Under the pieces are notes generated by a model. It ran no database searches. It saw only the letters and a program-made list of their open reading frames with translations, and was not told the DNA's origin. A DNA stretch of 64,000 nt from Agrobacterium rosae. Lineage in GTDB: Bacteria; Pseudomonadota; Alphaproteobacteria; Rhizobiales; Rhizobiaceae. The stretch lies in contig NZ_NXEJ01000002.1 of the NCBI RefSeq assembly GCF_002915175.1, positions 216,236 through 280,235 of the forward strand, written 5' to 3'. The position numbers and the translations under genes were made by a program. Below are positions 9,328-17,391 of this stretch, in pieces. The first letter of the stretch is position 1. The number at the start of each line of letters is the position of its first letter.

Positions 9328-10260
9328 GTGCGTCAGGAGACTGCCAATTTGGATAGTCTGATTGAGCGCGTCATCGCGCTACAGGATATGACGCCCGTTT
9401 TTATTGCCCTTTACGATACGGAAGACAGGCTCCGCCACGCCAACCGCTCCTTTCGTGAAGCCTTCAACGTAAAAAGTGACGTCTTTCCCACCTGGGGCGA
9501 ACTGCTGCGGGCGAATTATTGCGACAAAAAAGGCCTCATCATCACCACCGATGATTTTGGAGCATGGCTTTTGTCGGCACAATCGCGCCGGGGCAAGCTT
9601 CCGTTTCGGGGGCTGGAGCTGGATCTGCATGATGGTCGCTGGATCTGGATGACGGAAACCGTGCAGGAAGACGGCTGGATGCTGTGCGTAGGCAGCGATA
9701 TTACGGAACTGAAACAACAGAACCAGCGGAGCCTGCGTCAGGATCGCGACCTTGCGATGCGCGCTGCCCAGACTGACGAATTGACCGGAACCGCCAATCG
9801 CCGTTTTGTGTTCGCTAAGCTGGGCGTTCAGATCGATAACGTCCAGAAGGGCATCGAAAGTCCCTTTGGCCTGTGCGTGATGGACATCGATTTCTTCAAA
9901 GGCATCAATGACCGTTTCGGCCATCAGGGCGGCGATGCCGTTCTGCGTGATTTCGTCAAAATCGCCCATTCCACGATCCGTCGTTCCGATTGCTTCGGGC
10001 GCGTCGGCGGCGAAGAGTTTATGCTCATCATGCCACGTACGATATTGTCGGAGTGCGTCGGCATCGTCGAGCGGCTGTTAAAGAATGTCAGCGCTTCCAG
10101 TCCCTTCCCGGGGGTGGACGATTTTTCCTATGGCTGTTCCGCAGGACTTGCGCTTTATCAGCCGGGTGAAAGCGGCAGCGATCTCTATCAACGCGCCGAC
10201 CGCGCGCTTTATGCGGCCAAGCAGAAAGGCCGCGCGCGGGTGGAGTGGTTGTTGGAGTAG
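9328..10260 (+). CDS. Diguanylate cyclase with N-terminal PAS domain
   Basis: A 310-residue protein starting at GTG with AGAGGG upstream. Residues about 10-130 form a PAS-like sensor (VFIALYDTEDRLRHANRSFREAF ... DGRWIWMTETVQEDG). Residues 150-310 are a GGDEF domain with DELTGTANRRFVF, the metal-binding DIDFFKGINDRFGHQGGD and an intact active site, GGEEF. An RxxD inhibitory site (RRSD) lies exactly five residues before GGEEF, so product inhibition by c-di-GMP is expected. There is no membrane segment, so it is cytosolic. The PAS ligand is unknown. No cognate receptor is adjacent. Confidence 0.93.
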   Translation: MRQETANLDSLIERVIALQDMTPVFIALYDTEDRLRHANRSFREAFNVKSDVFPTWGELLRANYCDKKGLIITTDDFGAWLLSAQSRRGKLPFRGLELDLHDGRWIWMTETVQEDGWMLCVGSDITELKQQNQRSLRQDRDLAMRAAQTDELTGTANRRFVFAKLGVQIDNVQKGIESPFGLCVMDIDFFKGINDRFGHQGGDAVLRDFVKIAHSTIRRSDCFGRVGGEEFMLIMPRTILSECVGIVERLLKNVSASSPFPGVDDFSYGCSAGLALYQPGESGSDLYQRADRALYAAKQKGRARVEWLLE

Positions 10261-10292
10261 ATGGTCGGCCTCGCGATTACATATTAGAATGC

Positions 10293-10476
10293 GGCGGGTG
10301 TGGCTTACCCCCCTCTGTCCTGCCGGACATCTCCCCCACAGGTGGGGAGATCGACTCGTGATAAGGTCTCGCCCATCTTTAACGCTGCAGATAGAGCGTT
10401 GAGCAAGCGTCTAGCCAATCTCCCTCCTTGTGGGGGAGATGCCCGGCAGGGCAGAGGGGGGTAAGTCACACCCGCC
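10293..10476. repeat. Intergenic palindromic repeat, family A, copy 2
   Basis: The same inverted-repeat element as at 4629-4835. Arms at about 10293-10352 and 10414-10476 carry the TCCTGCCGGACATCTCCC core; the inner loop differs from copy 1. It occupies most of the gap between the convergent cyclase and class-IV aminotransferase genes. Confidence 0.85.
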
Positions 10477-10497
10477 ATCGCCCCATAAAAGCCGAAT

Positions 10498-11133
10498 TCA
10501 AACCAGTTCCGCCGCCACCAAGCCATGCAGCGAGTTGCCCACAAACAGCTTGCGGCCCTTCAGATCATCCGGCCTCAGTGCCTGCCCACGCGCCCTACGT
10601 TCCCGAATGAGGTCGGCGCGCAAGACGCCTGGCAGAATGCCGCTGTCGAGCGGTGGGGTCAGCAATTGCCCTTCAGCACCCTCCACGAAAATGCTGGTGG
10701 TGGAGCCTTCGCAGATTTCTCCGCGCTCGTTCAAAAGCAGAACCTCATCCGCATCCTTGGTCGAAAATTCGGCGCGGGCGGCATCGTAGGGTTCGCGACG
10801 GGAGGATTTGTGGCGGTAGAAGGTATCAGCGGAATCGAGACGGGTCTTTTCCGCGATACGGACGCGCCAGATAGCGTCGGCTTGCAGGGGCACGAAGGGT
10901 TCGGCAGCAATATCAAGCTCGCCCTTGTAGTTCATAACGACACGCACGGTTAGCGGTGCGGTGCCACTGACGGCCGCGTTGAGCGCTTTGACTGTGTCCG
11001 CGGGTGCGCGAAAGCCCAGCGCATCGGCAGAGCGTAGCAGACGGCGCAGATGTTGTTCCAGCCGCCGAAAACCGGTGTCGGGTTCCCAGCGCAGCGTTTC
11101 CCTCAAGGTCAGGTCAGCCGGTTTGCGTTTCAT
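10498..11133 (-). CDS. Class-IV PLP aminotransferase (aminodeoxychorismate lyase-like)
   Basis: A 211-residue protein, shorter than typical PabC or branched-chain aminotransferases (about 270-300). The PLP Lys is in TFYRHKSSRREPYD, and the cofactor-binding segments EVLLLNERGEICEGSTTSIFVE and TPPLDSGILPGVLR are intact. The last two motifs are characteristic of fold-type IV enzymes such as 4-amino-4-deoxychorismate lyase (folate synthesis). The shortening is at the N-terminus. The substrate is not proven: PabC-like is the best guess, and a D-amino-acid or branched-chain aminotransferase is the alternative. It lies downstream of pepF, with a strong terminator between them. Confidence 0.8.
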   Translation of the reverse strand: MKRKPADLTLRETLRWEPDTGFRRLEQHLRRLLRSADALGFRAPADTVKALNAAVSGTAPLTVRVVMNYKGELDIAAEPFVPLQADAIWRVRIAEKTRLDSADTFYRHKSSRREPYDAARAEFSTKDADEVLLLNERGEICEGSTTSIFVEGAEGQLLTPPLDSGILPGVLRADLIRERRARGQALRPDDLKGRKLFVGNSLHGLVAAELV

Positions 11134-11172
11134 GATCTGCGTCCGTGATGCGGTTTACGTAAGGTAAGGCAT

Positions 11173-11215
11173 AAAAACCGACGAAGCTTGCCCGAAATGG
11201 GTGCTTCGTCGGTTT
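11173..11215 (-). terminator. Intrinsic terminator after pepF
   Basis: A 13-bp perfect stem (AAACCGACGAAGC and its complement) is followed by TTTTTATG on the minus strand, immediately after the pepF stop codon. Confidence 0.9.
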
Positions 11216-11219
11216 CTCC

Positions 11220-13064
11220 CTACTCTTTGTCCAGCGCTTCCAGCTCGTCTATCAAGCCTTCGATCATCGAAAGACCCTTGTTCCAGAAAGACGGATCGGT
11301 TGCATCGAGACCGAAAGGCTTCAACAGTTCGGAATGGTGCTTGGTACCGCCAGCCTTCAGCAACTCGAAATATTTGTCCTGAAAACCTGTGTCCGCATTC
11401 TGGTAGACGGCATAGAGCGAGTTGACGAGGCAATCGCCAAACGCATAGGCGTAGACATAGAAAGGCGAGTGGATGAAATGGGGAACGTAGGTCCACCAGT
11501 TCTCATAGCCTTCGGAAATCTTGATGGCCGGTCCAAGACTTTCCTCTTGTACGGAAAGCCAGAGTTCGCCGATCTGTTCTGCCGTCAGTTCACCGTCCTT
11601 GCGGGCGGTGTGGACCTTGCGTTCGAATTCGTAAAACGCGATCTGGCGCACGACCGTGTTGATCATGTCCTCTACTTTGCGGGCCAGCATGTCCTTGCGT
11701 TCGCGTTTGTCTTTCGTACCATCCAAGAGCTTGCGGAAGGTTAGCATTTCACCGAAGACCGATGCCGTCTCGGCCAAGGTTAGCGGCGTGGCGCACATCA
11801 GGGCACCCTGTCCACCGGCCAATACCTGGTGCACGCCGTGGCCCAGCTCATGCGCCAGTGTCATCACGTCGCGTGGTTTGCCGAGGTAGTTGACCAGCAC
11901 GTAAGGGTGCGCGGATGGCACGGTTGGGTGGGCGAAAGCGCCGGGGGCCTTGCCGGGGCGGGCCGGGGCGTCGATCCATTCTTCATCGAAGAAGCGGCGG
12001 GCAATGTCGGCCATCTCAGGCGCGAAATCGCCATAGGCGGAAAGCACCGTTTCCTTGGCGTCTTCCCAGGGAATGATGGCGTTGGAGCTATCGGGCAGGG
12101 GCGCGTTGCGGTCCCAATAGTTCATCTGCTCCATGCCCAGCCATTTCGCCTTCATCTTGTAATAGCGATGGGACAGGCGTGGATAGGCTTCGGTTACGGC
12201 CTTCGCCAGCGCGTCGACCACCTCGCGCTCCACCCGGTTTGCCAGATGGCGGCTATCGGCGATGTCTTTGAAATTGCGCCAGCGATCGGCGATTTCCCGG
12301 TCCTTGGACAGCGTGTTGGTAATCAGCGTGAAGACGCGCAGATTGTCCTTGAAGGTGGCGCTCAGCGCCTCCGCCGCCTTTTTGCGGATTTCGGGGTCGG
12401 GCTCTTGAAGTAGGTTGAGGGTGCGTTCCAAAGCGAGGCTTTCACCATCCACGATGAAGCGCAGGTCCGACATGGTTTCATCGAACAGGCGGTTGAAGGC
12501 GGCGGCGCTGGTCATCGACTTTTCGAGAAACAGCTGTTCCAGCTTGTCGTCCAATTGGTGAGGCTTGTCCTTACGCAGGTCCACCAGCCACGGTTTGTAA
12601 TGGCCAGCCAGCGGATCGTTCGCCATGGCAGCGTCGATGGTCGCGTCATCGATGCGATTGAGTTCCAGCGCGAAGAACAGCAGGTGCGACGACATATCGG
12701 TCAGCTTCGACTGCGCATCGCCGTAAAGCTTGCCATTTGCGGGATTGGATGTGTCGGAAAAATATGTAAGCCCGGCAAACGAGCCGATACGGCCGAGAAG
12801 ATCTTCCAGCGCTTCGTATTCCTTCAGCGCAGCACCGAGACCCTCGTTGCCGGAGAGCTTTGCCGCCGCCTCAAGCTTGCCCTTCCACTTTACCTCAAAC
12901 GCCTTCGCATCGCTGGCGGCCTTTTCCAGCGCGCTCTTGTATTCCGGTGAATCTGCGGATGCATAGAGATCGGAAAGTTTCCATGTCGGGAGGTCGCCGA
13001 GGGCTGCGCTTGCTGCTTCTGCGGTGGAAAAAGCGGGCAGCGGGATCGATGTCTTGAAGGTCAT
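11220..13064 (-). CDS. pepF: M3-family oligoendopeptidase F
   Basis: A 614-residue cytosolic zinc metallopeptidase. The catalytic HExxH is in MTLAHELGHGVHQVL, and the third ligand Glu lies in the downstream TLAETASVFGEML segment. The mostly helical N-terminal half is typical of PepF/M3B. These enzymes cut short peptides of about 6-20 residues and recycle them. The ATG at 13064 has AGAGGA upstream; the open frame extends to 13124 but without a better site. The gene is divergent from the NtrC-type regulator. Confidence 0.93.
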   Translation of the reverse strand: MTFKTSIPLPAFSTAEAASAALGDLPTWKLSDLYASADSPEYKSALEKAASDAKAFEVKWKGKLEAAAKLSGNEGLGAALKEYEALEDLLGRIGSFAGLTYFSDTSNPANGKLYGDAQSKLTDMSSHLLFFALELNRIDDATIDAAMANDPLAGHYKPWLVDLRKDKPHQLDDKLEQLFLEKSMTSAAAFNRLFDETMSDLRFIVDGESLALERTLNLLQEPDPEIRKKAAEALSATFKDNLRVFTLITNTLSKDREIADRWRNFKDIADSRHLANRVEREVVDALAKAVTEAYPRLSHRYYKMKAKWLGMEQMNYWDRNAPLPDSSNAIIPWEDAKETVLSAYGDFAPEMADIARRFFDEEWIDAPARPGKAPGAFAHPTVPSAHPYVLVNYLGKPRDVMTLAHELGHGVHQVLAGGQGALMCATPLTLAETASVFGEMLTFRKLLDGTKDKRERKDMLARKVEDMINTVVRQIAFYEFERKVHTARKDGELTAEQIGELWLSVQEESLGPAIKISEGYENWWTYVPHFIHSPFYVYAYAFGDCLVNSLYAVYQNADTGFQDKYFELLKAGGTKHHSELLKPFGLDATDPSFWNKGLSMIEGLIDELEALDKE

Positions 13065-13233
13065 TCTTGGTTTCCTCTTTATCTCTGCACCAAAGCATAT
13101 GGGCGCCACTGTTTCCCGTGGCAATGCATAAAATGCAAGCTAATCTCAAAACCCGATGTTCAAGCCTTCCATGTCACATTCGGTTCAAAGGCCTGCATGA
13201 AGCAGGTCCATAAACCGGAAACCGGAGCCTGAC

Positions 13234-14796
13234 ATGACAGCGCAAGTACTCGTTATCGATGACGATCCAGTTCAGCGCCGCCTGCTTAAACAAGCGGTGG
13301 AGCGTTATGGACATCAGCCAATCCTTGCTGAAAACGGCCGGGTAGGGCTGGAGCTTTTGAAACAGCACAGTGGCGATATCAGCGTTATCGTTCTTGATCT
13401 CATGATGCCGGAGATGGACGGTCTGTCCTTCCTCAAGGCCGTCGGGGAACTGGGAACGGACGTGCCCGTCATCGTGCAGACGGGGCAGGGCGGCATCGAT
13501 ACGGTTGTGCAGGCCATGCGCGCCGGTGCCTTCGACTTCGTGGTCAAGCCGGTATCGCCGGAACGCATCGGTTCAGCCATCGCTAACGCCCTGAAGCTCG
13601 ATCAGCGTGAAGCCAAGGCTCGCACCGGCAAGCGCTCGCGCAATCAGGCTGTGAATTTCACCGATATCGTATCCGCCAGCCCAGCCATGCTGCGTGTCAT
13701 CGAACTGGCGCAGCGTGCAGCGCAGTCCAATATTCCCGTCGTGCTGGAAGGCGAGTCCGGCGTTGGCAAGGAAATGATTGCCCGCGCCATTCAGTCCGGT
13801 AGCGACCGAGCTGGTAAACCTTTCATCACCGTCAATTGCGGTGCCATTCCGCACAATCTGGTGGAAAGCATTCTTTTCGGCCATGAAAAAGGTGCCTTCA
13901 CGGGTGCCACCGAAAAGCACATCGGCAAATTTATGGAAGCCGATGGCGGCACCTTGTTCCTGGACGAGATCGGCGATCTGCCGCTGGAAGTGCAGGTCAA
14001 GCTTCTGCGCGCCGTGCAGCAGGGCGAAATCGAAACCGTTGGGTCCGCCCGCGTCCAGAAGGTCAATGTGCGGCTGATTTCGGCCACCAACAAGGACCTG
14101 ATCGAAGAGGTAAAGGAAGGCCGCTTCCGCGAAGACCTTTATTATCGCCTCAACGTGTTCCCCATCACCATTCCGGCATTGCGCCGCCGTAAGGAAGACA
14201 TTCCTTATCTCGCGCGCGTGTTTGCCGAGCGATTTTCCGTCGAACAGAAATTGCCGCACTCGCTGAGCGTCAGTGCCGGAGCGCTCGCCCTGCTGACCGC
14301 TTATGACTGGCCAGGCAACATCCGCCAGCTCGAAAATGCGGTTTTCCGCTCTGTCGTTCTGGCCCAAGGGGATGAACTCACCGAAGCCGATTTCCCACAG
14401 ATCGCGCTGCAAGTACCGGAATTTGCGGGTGACGTCGGCGACCACGACATTCCGCATCGCCCGACCGAGCGTTCGCTTCTGGTTGCGTCACCGCCGGCAG
14501 ACGTCAGAACCAATGCTGCCGAAATCATGTCTGTGATGGAAGCGATGGCGACGGATGAAGACCGTTCTTCGTCGGCCGTCTTTCCGGGCGGTAGCCTGAT
14601 TGCCAGTACGGATAATAGCGGCGATGTGCGCAAGATAGCCGATATCGAAGAGGAACTGATCCGGTTTGCGCTGCGATTCTATCGTGGTCAGATGAGCCAG
14701 GTTGCCCGTAAACTCGGCATCGGACGCTCCACACTATACCGTAAGTTGAAAGATTATGGCATTGATCCTGATAATCCGCTGCGTGACGCCGCTTAA
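13234..14796 (+). CDS. NtrC-family sigma-54-dependent response regulator
   Basis: A 520-residue protein with three domains. The receiver (1-120) has VIDDDP, the phosphoacceptor Asp in [13 protein letters not shown], and VKPVSP. The AAA+ sigma-54 activation domain (about 145-390) has Walker A GESGVGKE, the sigma-54 contact loop GAFTGA, Walker [13 protein letters not shown] and [13 protein letters not shown]. The C-terminal Fis-type helix-turn-helix contains [18 protein letters not shown]. It should activate RpoN promoters when phosphorylated. No sensor kinase is adjacent and the targets are unknown. A spacer of about 90 residues before the HTH (390-480) is longer than in NtrC. Confidence 0.92.
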   Translation: MTAQVLVIDDDPVQRRLLKQAVERYGHQPILAENGRVGLELLKQHSGDISVIVLDLMMPEMDGLSFLKAVGELGTDVPVIVQTGQGGIDTVVQAMRAGAFDFVVKPVSPERIGSAIANALKLDQREAKARTGKRSRNQAVNFTDIVSASPAMLRVIELAQRAAQSNIPVVLEGESGVGKEMIARAIQSGSDRAGKPFITVNCGAIPHNLVESILFGHEKGAFTGATEKHIGKFMEADGGTLFLDEIGDLPLEVQVKLLRAVQQGEIETVGSARVQKVNVRLISATNKDLIEEVKEGRFREDLYYRLNVFPITIPALRRRKEDIPYLARVFAERFSVEQKLPHSLSVSAGALALLTAYDWPGNIRQLENAVFRSVVLAQGDELTEADFPQIALQVPEFAGDVGDHDIPHRPTERSLLVASPPADVRTNAAEIMSVMEAMATDEDRSSSAVFPGGSLIASTDNSGDVRKIADIEEELIRFALRFYRGQMSQVARKLGIGRSTLYRKLKDYGIDPDNPLRDAA

Positions 14797-15003
14797 CCGC
14801 GGCGGAGCCTTCTTAGATTAGCAAATGCAATATTTGTTAACTCCTGGGCAAGGATATTCACTTACGGTCTATAAACCTCTTGTTAGTATCGCATTCACTA
14901 TATAGAGGATGAATGTCCATGTGTGGCAAAATTGCCATCGTGTGACCGTATTTGAGGTTCATGTGGGGCAATGTGACGAATTGTCTGCCAGGCGGGGATC
15001 AAA

Positions 15004-16905
15004 TTGCCTAATCTGCATCGGAATATCGCGCTCTCGGGCAAGATAGCGCGCGGCTTGATCAAAACGATCTGCACGAAGCTGTCGGCACGCGTGGTGACAT
15101 GCATGTGCATCATGATGGCTGCTTTGCCCGCTCTTGGCGTTTCGGCGACGGAAGCTGCCGCCGAAACACGCAGTCTCAAGCTCTATTATATTCACACCAA
15201 AGAAAAAGCCGTCATCACGTTCAAGAGAAACGGCAAGTACGACCAGAAGGGTCTACAGGAGCTGAACCGCTTCCTGCGCGACTGGCGTCGTAACCAGCCG
15301 ACGAAGATGGACCCGCGCCTGTTCGATCTGGTGTGGGAAGTCTATCGTCGTTCCGGCGGCACGGATTATATCAATGTGGTCTCGGCTTTCCGTTCGCCTG
15401 AGACAAACGGCATGCTGCGTTCGCGCACCAAGGGTGTTGCCAAGAGCAGCCAGCATACGCTTGGCAAGGCCATGGATTTCTACATCCCCGGCGTCAAGCT
15501 TGCCCGCCTGCGCGAAATCGCCATGCAGATGCAGATCGGCGGCGTTGGCTTCTATCCGACGTCCGGTTCTCCGTTCGTGCACCTCGACGTTGGCAATGTG
15601 CGTGCCTGGCCACGCATGAGCCGTCAGGAACTCGTGCGTATTTTCCCGCAGGGCAACACCATTCACCTTCCAGCCGATGGCAAGCCATTGCCGGGCTATG
15701 AGCAGGCGATGGTCGATTATAAAAGACGCGTAAGCTCTTCGTCCGTTCAGGTTGCCAGCACCGCAGGTGCAGGCCCTGCCGGTTCTTCATCCGGTGGCAA
15801 GCGCAAGACGCTACTGGCCGCGCTCTTTGGTGGCGGGGATGAAGACGAAGATGCCGAAAGCATTGCAACGCCGCAGCCCGCATCGCGCTCTTCGGCTCCA
15901 GCACCGGTGGCTCAGGAAGCTGACGAGGAAGCACCTGCTGCATCAGTTGCCGTTGCATCCGCAACGCAGGCTCCTGCTGTTGCCGACGCACCGTTGCCAA
16001 CAGCTCGTCCGGCATTCCGCAATGACGCAGGTCAGACAGGACTTGCCACGGCGCTTTATTCGCCAAACCGCAATGCTGCACAGGACGCGCTTCAGGCTGC
16101 AACCCTGCCGACCCCGACAGCTGCACCGGCTGAGCAGCAATTTGCCGACTTGGCGCAATATTCCATCCCTGTGCCGACCCTGCTTGGGCCGCGCCGCATG
16201 AAGGGTGATGCCGATGGCTCCGTGATGACGGCATCGCTTGGCTCTGAAGATATGCCCGGTGACGTATTGGCCGCACATGTACCGGTGCCGGCAAATCGCC
16301 CAGCTGTCGCAGAAGCGCTTCTCGCTTCCGCCAATGCCAATGTGGATGGTCAGGAAGACGAAGCCGATACACAGCAGGCGAGCCTTTCGCCGGTCGTCGT
16401 CGCGGCGCTTGAACAAAGCGGTCAGGACGCGCGCTCCGCCATTACGGCAACTGCCATGCCGAGTGCGGCGCAGTTCCCTGCCGCCATCAACCGCACCGTT
16501 TCCGCGCAGCCTGCCGCCAAGCCTGTTCAGGCGGCGAAGGCCGAGCCAGCGGCTGCGACACGTGACGAGCAAGCTTACGGCGATGCATTCGACGTGAAGC
16601 CCCGTGGCAACAATAGCGGTCTCACCGCTGGTCTGCCGACAAAGGGTGCGCGCCCCAGCAAGCAGGATGCCGCCGTGTCTGAAAAAGCCATGGTCAGCGG
16701 TGGACGTCTGACGCAGGAAGCAATCTCGGATTGGGCGCTGAGCCAGGACAAGGGTGTCACGGGCCGTGCGGTCAAGGCTCCACGCGTCGTCAACAACCGG
16801 ATGCTCAGCCACGACATGTCTGCATCTGCGGCCACCGCAAGCTTCCGTCCAGGCGCTGCCGCCATCGACTCCAGCCGCTTCAGCACACCGTTCAAGATGC
16901 CTTGA
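15004..16905 (+). CDS. DUF882/M15-type peptidoglycan peptidase with long low-complexity tail
   Basis: A 633-residue protein. The start appears to be TTG, with GGGGAT five bases upstream; no better in-frame start precedes the signal peptide (TCMCIMMAALPALGVSATEAAAE). Residues about 55-240 form a DUF882/YcbK-type domain of the M15 fold: the zinc site is SSQHTLGKAMDFYI and PFVHLDVGNVRAWPR, and VSAFRSPETN precedes it. M15 enzymes are LD/DD-carboxypeptidases of peptidoglycan. The remaining 390 residues are Ala/Pro/Gln/Ser-rich, with no recognised fold and scattered LPTARP- and PVPANRPA-type proline motifs. It is an exported cell-wall enzyme. Confidence 0.85.
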   Translation: MPNLHRNIALSGKIARGLIKTICTKLSARVVTCMCIMMAALPALGVSATEAAAETRSLKLYYIHTKEKAVITFKRNGKYDQKGLQELNRFLRDWRRNQPTKMDPRLFDLVWEVYRRSGGTDYINVVSAFRSPETNGMLRSRTKGVAKSSQHTLGKAMDFYIPGVKLARLREIAMQMQIGGVGFYPTSGSPFVHLDVGNVRAWPRMSRQELVRIFPQGNTIHLPADGKPLPGYEQAMVDYKRRVSSSSVQVASTAGAGPAGSSSGGKRKTLLAALFGGGDEDEDAESIATPQPASRSSAPAPVAQEADEEAPAASVAVASATQAPAVADAPLPTARPAFRNDAGQTGLATALYSPNRNAAQDALQAATLPTPTAAPAEQQFADLAQYSIPVPTLLGPRRMKGDADGSVMTASLGSEDMPGDVLAAHVPVPANRPAVAEALLASANANVDGQEDEADTQQASLSPVVVAALEQSGQDARSAITATAMPSAAQFPAAINRTVSAQPAAKPVQAAKAEPAAATRDEQAYGDAFDVKPRGNNSGLTAGLPTKGARPSKQDAAVSEKAMVSGGRLTQEAISDWALSQDKGVTGRAVKAPRVVNNRMLSHDMSASAATASFRPGAAAIDSSRFSTPFKMP

Positions 16906-16938
16906 GGCAGTTTGTGAGAGCGTTCTGAATCTCTATTG

Positions 16939-16977
16939 CCGCCCCGTTATCCTATGAAGATGATGGGGCGGTTTTTG
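16939..16977 (+). terminator. Intrinsic terminator after the DUF882 gene
   Basis: CCGCCCC at 16939-16945 pairs with GGGGCGG at 16965-16971, followed by TTTTTG. Confidence 0.8.
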
Positions 16978-17391
16978 TTTAAATTGCTCAAGGGTTGCAT
17001 CTTTTTACGGCCTAATGCTTTAAGGCGAGCTTGACGTGTGTTAACCACGCTGTTACTCTGCCGATCAGTAATATCGATTGTCGTTCTAGTAGTTTTGAGT
17101 AGAAGATAATTATTGTACGAGACATTATTTGTCTTGTGGCGCAGAGGCAGAGTTCCTGATGGATATCTGCTTGCATGAAGCACATTCAATGCGCCGGTTC
17201 TCGCGAGCCATGTTCCTGAAAAATCGCTGTTTGCGTAACGTGTTCTTTGGTGTTTGCCGTTCGGCTTTCACCGGACCTGTTGTTATCGACAGGTATGACA
17301 TCTGCCATGGGTAGTGTTTTACCACAATGTCGGGGCAAGATTCGTTGCGTAAAGATCGTTCTTGACCAGTAATTGATGGTGTTACGCGCTC
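16978..17391. other. AT-richer gap upstream of the octapeptide-repeat gene
   Basis: These 414 bases are less GC-rich than the surrounding genes. A TTGACG hexamer at 17031 could be a -35 box but lacks a convincing -10. ORFs of about 60 codons on both strands near 17125-17325 have no ribosome-binding site and no recognisable product. No repeat unit of the downstream gene is detectable in this gap in any frame I read. Confidence 0.5.

Noticed and set aside
17129..17314. 61-codon ORF upstream of the octapeptide-repeat gene
   Set aside because: No ribosome-binding site, no recognisable composition, and an overlapping antisense ORF of similar length.
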